The translations under genes and the position numbers were made by a program. The notes under the pieces were generated by a model, which ran no database searches, was not told the origin of the DNA, and worked only from the letters and a program-made list of their open reading frames with translations. Positions 22,745-34,440 of a stretch of 64,000 nt of DNA are shown here, piece after piece. Origin of the DNA: Dasypus novemcinctus (taxonomy: Eukaryota; Chordata; Mammalia; Cingulata; Dasypodidae); contig NC_080680.1 in assembly GCF_030445035.2 (NCBI RefSeq), forward strand, positions 97,221,157 to 97,285,156. Direction: 5' to 3'. Within the stretch, counting starts at the first letter, position 1. Every line of letters begins with the position of its first letter.

Positions 22745-23335
22745 CTCATTCTTTTCATCTCCTCTGTTCCCAACTCTGCCCAATGCCCAGAACAGTGCTT
22801 GACACCTAGTAGTTGTTCAATGAATATTTCTTGACTGAACAAATGAATAGTTCAGGCCCTACCAGCTCTGTTCAGCTTGCTTCCAGACCTCCTCTCCCCC
22901 AATCTCTTCTCCACTCTAGTCAGAGCAACATGTTGGAAATGCCAGTCTCGCCCCATCTTTCTCTGGTTTCAAACCCTCAGCATGCCCCACTGAGCTCAGG
23001 ACAGTGTTCATACTTTATTCTGGCTTGCAAGACCCCAAATAACCTGGTCCTTGCTGCCTCACCACCCTCCTCTCTTCACTATATTCTGCTAAAAATATAT
23101 CTATTCTCCCAAATATATCTATATTCTCCTAAATATAGACTTCCCAGCACTAACAGAGTGGTTGTAGGCGGCCACTGCACCAGGCTGTTTCACACTTGTA
23201 TGTCTTTGTACATGCTGGGCCTCTGCCTAGAAAGCCTCCTCCACCCCACCTCATCTGCCTGGTTAACTAGTCATGCTTCAGGAACTGGTTCAGAGGTCAC
23301 CCTGACCATCTTGTATGCCTCCCTATTATAGCATT
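22745..23335 (+). mobile_element. L2 LINE relics (two adjacent pieces)
   Basis: First a 3'-end piece (CAGAACAGTGCTTGACACCT then AGTAGTTGTTCAATGAATAT, to about 22850). Then an L2 body (CCTGGTCCTTGCTGCCTCAC..., TTTGTACATGCTGGGCCTCT, GCCTAGAAAGCCTCC). The 172-codon frame here reads L2 DNA in no meaningful frame. Confidence 0.75.
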
Positions 23336-23574
23336 TCAAGGCCTGCTGTCATTTATGAATAGTCTGGCCTCTCAATGGACAAGGAACACCCCCAGGGAGG
23401 AGCCCTTGTCTTCTTCATCTCGTGTGGAGCTCCCAGCATGGGCCTCCCTTCATCAGGGAGGCATGAAGTAAGTTTGTCAGTGTCAGTTAAACCTGAGGCA
23501 AGCAGGAGGCCAAGGTGCACATTTATCTCAGAAGAGGTCACAGTTTCAGTTAGATAATGATGCATAAAAACTGT

Positions 23575-23955
23575 CCTTTACTGCGTCAGTTAAAACAATG
23601 GCAAGTTATTATTTCTTCTGATTCTGACACAGCTCTGTGTGGTGTCGCTGGGGGTCACACATGTGGCTGCATTCAGCTGGGACCTCAGTTGGAGCTGGAA
23701 CTTCTTGTCCTTCAGGGTCTCTCCCCTCATGGCCTCTCATCATTCTGTGGCCTTGCCTGAACATCTTTAGAGCATGGTGGTTGACTTCCATGAGGGAACA
23801 TTCCAAGAGGACATGTCCTATTGTGCAAGAGCTTCTTAAGCCTTGGCTTGCATCATACTTGCTAATATTCCATTGGCCAAAGCAAGTTGAATGGCTAATA
23901 CTGAGTTTGAGGTATGGTTTTTTGGGACCATCAGTATAACTGTCTACCATAGTCA
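23575..23955 (+). mobile_element. Ancient interspersed repeat, family not assigned
   Basis: The layout is AAAACAATGGCAAGTTATTA, CTGGGACCTCAGTTGGAGCT, then a GGCCTCTCATCATTCTGTGG-type block and a TATTCCATTGGCCAAAGCAA block. It matches a mammal-wide repeat I recognise but cannot name. Confidence 0.5.
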
Positions 23956-26080
23956 TTTTCCGTCTTTAGAAATGGTGCTAAGTACAATTGAGAATCCTCT
24001 TCATTTGTCAGGTCAAGGGCAAGCTGTGTCAGTCAAGGACAGTTTGAAGTGACCTCTGATCCCCTATCTTTGAACTTAAAGCCCAGCCAAAGTTGGAACC
24101 TATTCCATTAACCAAGGCTGGGGCCACCAGGGAGATACTCGGCCCTAACCTGTGTCCAGGCTCAGTCTTTCCTCCAGGAGGTTGGGTCTTTTAAGAACAG
24201 TCCCTCCCCACAGGACTCCTGTCACTACAGGTACTGGGAAAGGGAATGAAACTCTTTGCTTTCAATGAAGAGAGAAGAGCAGGGTCTGGGCAGCGGCTGT
24301 GGGGGATTCACCTGAAGGGCAGAGCTTTGCTGCTTGGGGGCTCTGCTTCTTGGAGAAGGCAGGTGAGAGGGAGCTTTTCTCCCACCTCCCCACTTCCCAG
24401 AGTCCCTTCCTTATTTCACTTTCTTTTTTCCCATTTCTGACCCAGGGAGTTGGGCTATCTGACATTTAAGATCCTCTCTAAGAGCCCATTTCTCTTTTGT
24501 CATCACTCGTTTGGGGCCAGTCAGTACTGCATTTATTGGGTGCCTACCATGTACCAGGCATACACTGGACTCTTTATCTGCCTTCATTCACCCTAGAAGT
24601 TCCTGGATGCTGTTATGCTCCATGAGTCCCACACTAAAGGTTTAAAAGATGTTTTCTGGTCTCTATCTGAGGTGCATGTGGTTGTCATGAGTGGCATCCA
24701 CTAAAATAGTTCAGGCTCTCCTCCTTCGGATAAATGGTGGGAGTGCCTAGCGTCTTTACCTTTGAAGTGAGGCTTGCTGTAGCCAATGTTGTATAAGCAG
24801 AAATGTCACACATCAGTTCTGGGTGGAAGCTTTTAAAGCCAGTGTGTTATTCCCCATGTCCCCTTTCACCAGTGGTGGTCATAGAAGCATGTGCTAAAAT
24901 GGAACTTCTGTCAGCCTGTGACCTTGAGTGATTACAACGTGCAGAGTTTCCTGCCATGTAGGTTTTTTGGGTTTACTTTTTGAGAAAAGTACACAGTCCA
25001 ATGCTGTGTACTGCAGGGTGACTGTTGTGTACTGCAGGGTGAGTGGCCACCAAGTAGGTTTTATGTTGAGTGTGAAATTGTCTTTTTCATCAAGCTTCTG
25101 AGATTTGGGGGGGATTTATCACTGTAGCATAACATAGCTTATCTTGACTTATATGCACATTCAAGTTGAACAGAAGAGACTACAGGGTTGCTCAAATCAC
25201 TTGCCTGGCCCTCAAACTAGCTTTTCTGGAAACTGGCAAACCATGCTTTAAACTATCTCAAAATCCGTTTGGTAAATTCCAATAGAAAACAAATTGGGTC
25301 TTGGTGGCTCATTGGTTGGACAGTAGTATTAAAAATACAGGAGATCCCTTCCCCCAGTTCACCATTAAAGCAGGAAATGGATTTCTTCTCAACTTGGGTC
25401 ACTTGAGAACATCAGGGATTTAGGTTTCTTTCTTTTTATAACCTTGCTTTTCTAAGTTGGGCTAAATTTGATCTCGCAGCAGTGTGTGTTTTTCTTCCTA
25501 GTACAACTCCTCTGATACACTTCAATAGCCCCAGCTTCTTGACCGGGGTGAGGCATATCTCTTGATGGCATGCAGATGATTGCTTTGTAAAATATTTTAA
25601 AACCCTGATAGCTCTTCAAGAGAGAAGCCTCTGGTTAGGAGAGTTCAGTTGCTTTAAAATCTAGAAAAAGTAATTTGAAAATTGGTGTTTATTCTTTTCC
25701 TCCACAGAGAACTTGGAGAATGCAAGGTGGTATCATGTTGTCAGTTATTTTATTTCCAGCTTACTGCTTCACCAGCCTGTAAGTACAGTTTTGTGCATCT
25801 TTTCTTCTCTGAGGTCTGACAAGAAAGTCTAGAAAGTGAAGCTTGAAATCCATCCTCCAGGCTTAAGGCTGATGGACAAGGATGGCTGGAGCTAACTGCA
25901 AAGCCCCAGCATTTCCACATCATCATCTTCACCGATTTATAAGATGCCATAGCTGAAAGAACTTTTAAAGGGCATCTAAGCCAACCTCCTCACTTGGCAA
26001 AGGGAAGATGGAAGCTCAGAGGGTGCAGGGCCAGGCCTGGGCCTCTTACCGAGTTGGGACATAGTAAGTGCCAGCATGAT
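23956..26080. other. Unique intergenic DNA
   Basis: No gene, RNA or clear repeat was seen. A 17-bp local duplication (TGTGTACTGCAGGGTGA) occurs at 25005-25021 and 25026-25042. Confidence 0.5.
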
Positions 26081-26084
26081 AATC

Positions 26085-26215
26085 TGGTGGAATAGAAAGA
26101 ACACGGATTTAGCATTGGACAGACTGATCTGGAACTCCAATTCCGTCACTCACTCACTGTGTGACCACCTTCTGACTGAGACTCAGTTTCCTCATTTCTA
26201 AAAGCAGAATAATCA
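26085..26215 (+). mobile_element. MIR SINE
   Basis: GAATAGAAAGAACACGGATT then CACTCACTGTGTGACCACCT and CTCAGTTTCCTCATTTCTAA give the MIR order in sense. Confidence 0.8.
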
Positions 26216-26219
26216 TGAA

Positions 26220-26360
26220 CACTTATGTGAGGGCACTTTACATTTTTCAACTCAATTTATTTTTTACAACAATATGAGGTACTATTATCATCACTCCACT
26301 TTCAGATGAGCAAAGTGGGCCAAAGAGAAGTTTAAAAGCTTTTCTTAAGGTCACAAAGAA
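26220..26360 (-). mobile_element. MIR SINE (antisense)
   Basis: CAACAATATGAGGTACTATT, CACTTTCAGATGAGCAAAGT and CTTAAGGTCACAAAGAA form the reverse-complement MIR pattern. It abuts a sense MIR on each side (26085 and about 26380-26480). Confidence 0.78.
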
Positions 26361-26519
26361 GAGTGCAAATCCCAACCTAGACAGTCTGACTGCTCTATGG
26401 GTTCAAATCTGCTCTACCTCTACTAGCCCTGTGATTTTTAGGCAAATGACTTTAATCTCCAAACTCCAGTCTTTTCCTCATATGACAGTAACAGTGGCTA
26501 ATTTCTTGAGGGCTTGGCT

Positions 26520-26705
26520 GTTTCTGCTCTAAATGCCTATACATGTGGTGGCTAACTTAATGCTTAAAGCAGGATGGGCACTATCATTAATGCCTTTTTA
26601 CAGTTGCGGGAACAGTCACAAATGGTGAAGTCACCAGGCAGTGGGAGAGTTGAGACTTGAATTTAGGCATTCTTCTTCAGAGTCCATGCTCAATCTCTGC
26701 TAAAT
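26520..26705 (-). mobile_element. MIR SINE (antisense)
   Basis: TTTTTACAGTTGCGGGAACA, AGTCACCAGGCAGTGGGAGA and AGACTTGAATTTAGGCATTC follow the antisense MIR order, diverged. Confidence 0.65.
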
Positions 26706-27369
26706 TATCATGTGGGGAAGATAACACTTGCTCCCTCGAGGGTTGTTTTGTAAGATTAAAAGCTCTAGACATGTAAAAAAAATGCTGCATGAGCAATAGT
26801 TTTTTTATTGTTCATTCATTGAGCAATGGCTATTATATGCTCATTCAACTGATTTCATTAAAAAATGAAGCAACCTATTTAAGAAACAGTTAACCCAAAA
26901 CTGCACATAAAGCCCTTTGCTCATTCATTAAGATTGGTCACTCCCCTCTTCTGGAAGCTGGATACTGCCAGGTGCTCTGTCTTACCTTGTCTAAGAAGAA
27001 GGGGAGATTTTGGATCTGGGCTTTATGGATATACAGCTCACTGGTTAGACAGCAGGTGAAGTGGGGTGAGAGGGAGGTGTGCCAGGCAGAGAAAGCAATA
27101 CTGGCAAAAGCCCAGGGGTAGGAAAGTGTGTTTGCAGAAGCTTATTGGGTTTTACTCAGATGAGTATTCTGGGAATTTCCCTATACCTCAGCCATCTTTA
27201 GCCTCTTCAAAATACAGACCTTGGGTGCCACCTGGTGGCAGCTACTGATGCTAACTGGGCAGAAATAACCAGCTGAAGTAAAATGTGCTTCCCTGGATTG
27301 TCCCTTCTTGTCTCTTTCCTTTGAATTGGATATACTGTAAAAATGATGTCACAAAAATCAAGATAAATC

Positions 27370-27551
27370 CTTGATTTAAAATTTGCATTTATTTTCTAGT
27401 TATCAAAGTGATTCATGCTCATCATAGAAAATTTGGAAAACACAGAAAAGAATAAAGAAGAAAACAAGTCATGCTTAATTCCACCCCCTAGAGTAAACAC
27501 TATTGATGTTTTACTCTGCATATAATTTTCAAGTAGTCAAGGATCAGTGTG
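27370..27551 (-). mobile_element. Old L1-type fragment (antisense)
   Basis: TCATAGAAAATTTGGAAAAC and AACACTATTGATGTTTTACT resemble the 3' part of old mammalian L1s read in reverse. The SINE at 27563 interrupts it. Confidence 0.55.
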
Positions 27552-27562
27552 TATATATTCTT

Positions 27563-27975
27563 TTTTTTTTTTAAAGATTTATTTTATTTATTTCTCTTCC
27601 CTTCCCCACCCTGGTTGTCTGTTCTCTATGTCTATTTGCTGTGTGTTCTTTGTCCGCTTCTGTTGTTGTCAGCGGCACTGGAATCTGTGTTTCTTTTTGT
27701 TGCATCATCTTGCTGCGTCAGCTCTCCGTGTGTGCGGCACCATTCCTGGGCAGGCTGCACTTTCTTTTGCATTGGGTGGCTCTCCTTATGGGGCACACTC
27801 CTTGCGCGTGGGGCTCCCCTACTTGGGGGACACCCCTGTGTGGCACGGCACTCCTTGTGCGCATCAGCGCTGTGCATGGGCCAGCTCCACATGGGTCAAG
27901 GAGGTCCGGGGTTTGAACCGCAGACCTCCCATGTGGTAGACGGATGCCCTAACCACTGGGCCAAGTCCGCTTCCC
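27563..27975 (-). mobile_element. DAS-type SINE (antisense)
   Basis: T-rich tail end, DAS body and tRNA-like head (GGTTTGAACCGCAG near 27909). A perfect 11-bp target duplication TATATATTCTT is at 27552-27562 and 27976-27986. Confidence 0.95.
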
Positions 27976-28059
27976 TATATATTCTTAAGCGTATAAAAAT
28001 ACATATATGAACTCAATTATGTTTCAACATATGTTGAGAGGGTTTTTTTTTTAACAGAG

Positions 28060-28330
28060 AGAGGCTTGGTGTGGGGATTAGTGTGGGTGCTGGGAGACTT
28101 GTGCTCAGACCACACTGAGTTTGAATCCTATTTGAATCCCGCCTTTGCCTCTTTTAGCTGTGTGACATGGATAAGGGACTCTTTTCTGAGTAACAGTTTC
28201 CTTCATCATCTGTAAAGAGTGGTTATAACGGGATCTATCTCAGGACTGTTGTGGAGGTGGCTTGATACTATGTATGCAAAATGCCTAGGACAGGGCCTGG
28301 GAGAGGTTTCACACTGATGATATATTACTT
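28060..28330 (+). mobile_element. MIR SINE
   Basis: GAGTTTGAATCC..., TTTAGCTGTGTGACATGGAT, CATCTGTAAAGAGTGGTTAT and AAAATGCCTAGGACAGGGCC preserve the full MIR order. Confidence 0.82.
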
Positions 28331-31300
28331 TGCAAGTCTTAGACTGCCTTTCTTATTCTTCGCAGAAATCTCTAGAAATGACATTGCATTTTGGGTCCAA
28401 GGCTATGAAGAGCCTCAAGGTTGATACAGTTTGCCAAAACTGAAAGGAAAATTTCAACCAAGAGCTCACGTTTCCAGCACCACAGCTGTTCTTGTTTGTC
28501 TATATATTCTTCCAGACTGTGTTTAGGCAGAGCAGTTTTTAAACACTGTAATCACAATGCTTGCACAAATTCCCTTAATGTTCCATCCTTGACATTTTCC
28601 TAAGTGGCTAAAGCTGTCATTGACAGCATTTGCCACAATCCACTTAACTATTGCATATCTGGACAGTTTAATTTTTCCAATTAATTAATGATTAACTCAA
28701 GAAATTAATTCATTCAAGAAGTGAATGCCTACTCTGCCAGGCACTGTGTTAGGCATTGGGATATAATGGTCAACAAGAAGAGAACAGTCTCCTTACTTGT
28801 GGCATTTGGTGTCTGGCTGGTGAAATGGAGAAAAACAAGTAAACAAACAAGTGAAACCATCACTAATAGCTGTGGTAAAGTACTGTGAAGGAAAAGGAGG
28901 AAAATACTGGAGAGATCTACTTTATTTATGTATTTGTGTATTTTTTTAAGTATTTCTAGTCCCTAATTCTAACCTGCTCTTTGCTCTTCCCACAGCTTTA
29001 GCCACAGCTGAAGCTTTTCTTTGAGGCGCTCCATTTGCGTTGGATTTTTCATGATCACATTTTAGAGTGTCTTGAGAAGAGAACTCAGAGCTCACTTTGG
29101 TGTTCAAAGACCTGACAATCAGATTCAAATGGATCTCATTTTCAGTTCTCCCTTTCTCTAAGGCTTGTGTTTCAACCAACCAGTCTACTTACAGCCTCCC
29201 CCTCCCCCAAAAGGTTTAGGCTTATCCCCTTCCTAAATCAACCTGCACGGTGGCTTTTCCTCACCACCCATCTCATTACAGGACCTGCACTGGCTCTGGG
29301 AGCCTTTGACACAATTGACAAAGGCACCACCTTCTGGTGTATACAGCTTCGACTGGTGAGGTTTGGTGAACCCAGCAAGGATCTGTAATGGTGTCCCTAC
29401 CCATAGGTCTCTGGAATGACCACCCAGCTAAATTCTTTCTCCTCCCTGAAGACTTAGTTATACTCTATCTCATATGAAGGTTGGCCTGGTTTTCTAATTC
29501 ACAGTAAATTCTCCATTCTTTGAACTCTTAAATGATTTTTAAGTTTTTTGTCTTTGTCTCACTTGGCACTTAATCATGCTTCCTTGTGATTCCTCCTGTT
29601 TTCTTCTCTAATATCATTATTCCATCTGAAGAGCCCTAATATAAGTGTAGAGGTTAGAGGTATCTCTGCAGATGTTTATTTACACTGAACACAGAAGGAG
29701 AAGTAGGCAGAGAGCTGGGGAAAAAGTGTTTTAGACAAAGGGGAGGGCATATGCAAGGCAGAAAAGGTCTGGGGATGTGAGGCTGAAATGGGTATATTTA
29801 CGTGGGATGATCTTTCCAACCTTGACAAATGAGGTGGAAAACAACTCATTCATTCATTCATTCATTCAATCATACAGAACCACTGTGTTCTAGCTCCTGG
29901 AGAGGGTGCTATAGAGATGAGTCAGACAAGATCTCTCCCTGCCCAGACTCACTGGAAATGCTGAGGGCAAAATTGATAGTTTCTGTACTGTGTGACAGAT
30001 CATAGGGGGAATATCATGCATGTTAGGGCCAGAGGGAGTACTTTTTTCCCCTCAGGGACATTGAGGAAATGTTAGCCAAAAAAAAAAAAAAAAAAGGAGA
30101 CATCTGAGTTGGGTCTGAAGAGTGACTTTTCAAAGTAAAGACACAAAGAAAGGGGAAATCCAGACAGAGGGACCAGTGTGTCCAAAGGCAAGGGGCAAGG
30201 GGAGCAGGGTAATTTCAGAGAATGGTGAGAAGCTCTTTCTGGCTGGAGTTTGGGACGAATGGTGGAGAGGTCTGCAGAGGCAAAGAGAGTAGACGGATCT
30301 CTTAGGCCAATTAAAGTGCTTGGACTAAAAAGAAAGAAAAAGACAAAGTGCTTGGGCTATATCTTGCAGTTAATGGGAAATCAGGAGAGTGGCAGGTTTG
30401 GCTGCTGTGTGGAGAATGGATGGGAATGTCATTTCAGTGTGAAACTTAATAAACCTTGTTGACGGATCAGCTTTAGGGGACCTGGGAGAGGGGTAAATTA
30501 AGACTTTGCAATCTTCAAGCATGGATGACTGAAGGTGGTGTCACTTGCTGAGACAGGGATGCTAGGAGGAGGAGCAGGATTTGGGGGGTAGGCTCGTGGA
30601 GAGAGATTGGAGGGGGTGCTGAGGGTTTCCTATTGGTACCATGGACAGCTCCAAGGATTGCCAGAGGCCTGGAAGTAGAACTGAACTGTAATCTGCCTGA
30701 GAATTACCAGAGAAGGTATCTTAAGATGCAGATTCCCAAGTTCATCCAGATGTTTGCATCAGAGTCTCCGGGGAGTGGGACTCAGGAGGCTGCCTTCTAA
30801 GCAAGCACCTGGAATAATTCCAGTGCAGACCGTCAGACCTTACTTAAAGAAACATGAAATAAAGCCATGGTGGGCTCCAGGGAAAGCCATGAAACAGCCC
30901 TCTGCTGCTAAAAAGGAGGTTTGGACCTCTTGAGTTTATGACTTGTACATTGGGGAGACGAGTGATGAGAGGGGTTCACCTTCCTTGATGATTTGTGTTC
31001 CTTTCATCCTGTAGTGCAGGGTGTGGCAAAGCTCACTCATGTGCAGTCATAGTAACTGTCTTCAGTCTGGGGTGCTTATACCTTCCCAAGCCTAAAAACC
31101 GAAGTGGCTCCTTTGGTGGGAAGGAAAACCCTCTCCTTGGGTTGGCTTTAAAAATACCTGTCATATTAAGAAAAAACAGTCCTTAAGATCATCAACTAGA
31201 CTGGGGATTTGAAGGGTTTCTCCACGGCTTCCCTATCTCATTGTGAGCTTCCTGATAGCAGGGGCGGGAAGGGGTCTCCCGGCAGTCTAGGACTCTCCCA

Positions 31301-31599
31301 GGACCAGAAAGTTGTTTCTTTCAAAGAGTGTCTGTTCCCTGAGGGCCTGGACTTGTGTTCCTCATCCCTCTGAGGTGCTTCCTGTCTGTGGAGCTCTCTG
31401 GGATAGGTGGGGTTTGTGCCTCCTCCCTCAGATCAGGAGTTATCCCGGCTGGTGTTTATATGGGGAGGGAGAAACTGAGCCTCGTATTTGACATCGATGC
31501 CTTTCCCGCCCAGGCCACAGGCTCAGGGCTCCCACATTTGCTCAACACCTTTCTTTCCAATTTCACCTCCGCTTTCTCTTCTCCAAGTTCTGCGCCCTC
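28331..31599. other. Intergenic DNA upstream of TTLL11, no gene seen
   Basis: It contains an (ATTC)n tract near 29844-29868, a poly(A) run at about 30078-30097, and an old repeat relic at about 29880-30470 (GGGGAGGGCATATGCAAGGC-type text). A chance AFDTID string on the + strand near 29305 hints at an L2-type reverse transcriptase relic but is too short to call. No exon was found. Confidence 0.5.
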
Positions 31600-31827
31600 A
31601 GCAGCCTAACGGATTCTCTGGTGGGCGGGGCTGAGGCGGCTTTTTGCCCTCTTCTAAGATGGTCTTTGCCACCTCTGTGACAGGCCTGATCACGTGGACA
31701 CATCCGCCTATGAGGTCGCTGGAGCTTGGCCGCCGATTGTCCCTTGCCGGGCGCCGTCCCGAGGCGGCGACTGCCCTTGTCAACCAGAGCCCTAGCGATC
31801 ATGGCAACGGGCTCGGGCGGGGAGCGT

Positions 31828-31830
<3 letters not shown>

Positions 31831-31871
<41 letters not shown>
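31831..31871 (+). repeat. (GCG)n triplet run near the TTLL11 start
   Basis: About 13.7 uninterrupted GCG triplets, followed after 25 bp by eight CGG triplets at 31897-31920. In the frame of the 31801 ATG they encode poly-Ala then poly-Arg. In the frame of the conserved exon end they encode poly-Gly then poly-Ala. Confidence 0.95.
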
Positions 31872-31955
31872 TTGGTCGCGGGCCGGGGCGGAGGAGCGGC
31901 GGCGGCGGCGGCGGCGGCGGCACTGGCCCTGGTACTGGCACCGACCCTGAGCGCC

Positions 31956-32372
31956 ATGCAGCCGGGAAGCCTCGAGAGGCAGCAGGCGGCCCGATGGGAG
32001 GCGGCGGCGGCGGCAGCGGAGGCCAAGATGAAGCAGGTCCGCGTGGACGCGGGCGCGGCCGGGGAGCCCGAGCCCAAGGCCGGGGAGGAACAGCCCAAGG
32101 ACCCGGCCCCCGGGCAACCCCGCGCGGCCGAGGAGGGGGACGCCCGCGACCCCGCGCGGCAGCCGCCCGCGCCGTCTCCGTCCAAGCAGGCGCCGGCGCG
32201 GGGCGTCTGCGCTCACGGGAAGCCCCGGGGCAAGGGCCGAGGCTGCAAGCGGAGCTGCGGCCGCCGTGGCGAGGAGTTGCGCTCTCGGAGGCCCGTTACC
32301 GTGGACAGCTCCAAGGCCAGGACCTCCCTGGACGCCCTGAAGATTAGCATCCGCCAGCTCAAGTGGAAGGAG
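31956..32372 (+). CDS. TTLL11: TTLL11 exon 1 (tubulin polyglutamylase), 5' part of gene only
   Basis: TTLL11 belongs to the tubulin-tyrosine-ligase-like family, which adds glutamate side chains to tubulin tails on cilia and microtubules. The catalytic ATP-grasp domain lies in later exons outside this window. The 139 codons given here start at an ATG with a purine at -3. They run through a disordered Ala/Pro/Lys/Arg-rich leader into KARTSLDALKISIRQLKWKE, which I recognise as the segment just before the TTL domain. The exon ends in phase 0 at AAGGAG|GTGAGG. The frame stays open upstream to 31644, and a strong-Kozak ATG at 31801 lies in another frame, so the true start is uncertain. Assignment rests on recalled similarity; the frame at the exon end and the splice donor are directly visible. 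Confidence 0.8.
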
Positions 32373-32378
32373 GTGAGG
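32373..32378 (+). other. TTLL11: Splice donor of TTLL11 exon 1
   Basis: GAG|GTGAGG is a near-consensus 5' splice site placed immediately after the conserved LKWKE codons. Reading on, the frame stays open only to 32468 and gives a non-conserved tail. Confidence 0.85.
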
Positions 32379-32789
32379 CCCGGCCCGGCCGCGTGGGCAC
32401 AGGGGGGTGGACAGAACGACCTCACAGGACCCGGCGCGGCCCAGATCGGGTCGGTGGGCATGGGCTGAGCTCCTGCTGTGCACCACGCTGGAGCCTGCTG
32501 GTCAGCTACAAACTGCTCAACCTTCAAGGCCTAGCGCCAAAGTCACTTCCTCCAAGAAGGCTTGCCAGACCCCTCTCGGTCAAGTTAGCTGCTCCCTCCT
32601 CTGGCTCCCCTGTCTCTCTTCAGGCAGTCTCCAGCCATCAGCACTGGCGGTTTCACATTGTAGTTAGGTGTTTAAATGTCTGTCTTCTCCATCAGATTGT
32701 GAGTCCCTGGGATCGGAGACCCTGTCTCTTTCTCTTATGCATTAAAGTTTTATAAGTTTAGCACTTATTGTGCTACTTGGGCAATTTTA

Positions 32790-32970
32790 ACAGTGCATAC
32801 TGGAAGTGGGCAGACTGAGGGTCTCACTACACCCTGCCATTTAGTTGTGTGACCTTTGAGCAAGTTACTTCACCTCTTAAGCCTATTTTCTCTTTTGTAA
32901 AGTGAGGCTAGTAGTATCTATCTGGCCCTTTTGTTAGAATTAGAAGACTCACTACTTAGTGATCATAACA
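32790..32970 (+). mobile_element. MIR SINE
   Basis: TTTAGTTGTGTGACCTTTGA, GCAAGTTACTTCACCTCTTA and TTTTGTAAAGTGAGGCTAGT give the MIR order. Confidence 0.82.
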
Positions 32971-34129
32971 CACATATGCACTAAATGGCAACTAATCTTA
33001 TCACCTTCTCCTTTCTCTGCTCCTCCATCATCACCATTATTGTCATCATCATTATTATCAGGCAGGCAGTAGACTTTATTTCAGTATTTGGCATATAGTG
33101 GGTGGCAATAAGTGGTGGATAAAAGAGTATATGAGGAAATGGTATATTTATCATCCCTGAACTCATGTTAGACTTGATGGGTGCTGGGATGAAGTACCAA
33201 CTGCACCTAGAGATATCTGTTGCAGTTGGCTGAGTGGATAGTCACTTGACTTTATATGCAGCATATAAGGGTGTTTAATATGCTTCCAGGAGTGTCAGAA
33301 CTGTGATTTAGGATAGGCAAGTCTGGAGACTTAGACCCAGACAGTCTGCTGATGGTATCAGGTATCTGCAGCAGGCAATATGAGGACTCTGGTACCTAGC
33401 CCTGTGCCTTGCTCAGTAACAGTTTTATAGAGTTGGAGCATGCAGGGAGATGGCCACAGAAAGGACTAATGTGGTCAGAGGGTTGATGTCCCAGCAGAAG
33501 TGAGTCATGTAGTTTGGAGGGAAGTCACGAATCAAGGCAAGGCAGACTTCCAGAGATGTAGGGGTCGCCACTGGGGAAGTCTGACCTTAGGTGTCAGGAT
33601 ATAGCTCCCAGCCTTGAGGCTTAAAAATCAGGACAGGGCTTTTATGCCTGGGAAATCTGGGGAAAGTGAAGGAGAGTTCCCAGTTCTGGAGGGTATGGGT
33701 TTCTGGGCAGAGGTCCAGGTCAAGCAAGAGATATGAGGGCCAGGACAGGGGAAAAACTGGAGAGCTCATCAGTGCCACAGCCCTTATAAGCTGAGAACTT
33801 ACTGAAACTAGGCCATGGAGTCAGGCAAGGCTGATTGGCCCTAGCAGGGCTGTGCTAGCCCTGTGGGAGGGTTACATGAAGTGGGCCGGATCTTGTTTTC
33901 CAAGAGAAATGGGCCCAGATGGACTCAGAAATCAGCAGACATACATGGCAGGCCAAGTTCAGTCATTCAGTAAATGCCTACTCTGGAGGTGCCAAGTTCT
34001 GTGCTGGACCCAGGGAATCAAAGAGCCCTGAGTGTAATTCTTGCCCTCATGGACCTTATTTCCAGTGAGGCTACGGTTCAAGTAAAGAAAAAATTTCAGT
34101 AATTACAGTGCTTTTACTGCTGTCTCCTG

Positions 34130-34440
34130 AAATGCTCCTTTCCCAGTTATTTGCTCAGCTTACTCTGTCACTTCTTCAGATCTCTGATTAAATGTCACCT
34201 CCTCAAGAGGCCTGGTGATGTCTCTCCCCCTCTCCATTAGTCTCCAACCCTTGCTCTTCTGTAATTTTTCCCTATAATCCTTGACTCTACCTGACATTAT
34301 ATTATGTATTGTTTGTTTATTGTCTTTTTTCCCTCACTAGAATGTAAGCTCCATGAGGGCAGGAGCTTTGCTTTATTTACTGCTGTACCCTTAGGTGCAT
34401 GGCACATAGTTGATCAATAAATACTTGTCAAATGGATGAA
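34130..34440 (+). mobile_element. L2 LINE 3' end, well preserved
   Basis: AAATGTCACCTCCTCAAGAG, AATGTAAGCTCCATGAGGGC, then GGTGCATGGCACATAGTTGA and TCAATAAATACTTGTCAAAT follow the L2 3' end to its terminus. Confidence 0.85.

Larger units (their letters stand above)
31600..32430 (+). promoter_or_regulatory. TTLL11: CpG-island promoter of TTLL11
   Basis: CpG density rises sharply at about 31610 and falls after about 32420. A GC box GGTGGGCGGGGCTGAG is at about 31619-31634 and an E-box CACGTG at about 31692-31697. No TATA box is evident, consistent with a dispersed, broadly active promoter. The transcription start cannot be placed from sequence, but should lie between the GC box and the first ATG candidates. 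Confidence 0.82.

Noticed and set aside
29167-29388. Host gene exon containing AFDTID
   Set aside because: A six-residue resemblance to LINE reverse transcriptases is too short, with no supporting flanking motifs; at most an L2-type relic.
31826-32347. Arg/Gly-rich 173-codon frame at 31826
   Set aside because: Third-frame reading of the same triplet repeats; the conserved KARTSLDALKISIRQLKWKE and the splice donor belong to the other frame.
31563-32486. 307-codon minus-strand open frame across the CpG island
   Set aside because: It is the antisense shadow of TTLL11 exon 1 in GC-rich DNA, Arg/Leu/Pro-rich with no recognisable domain.
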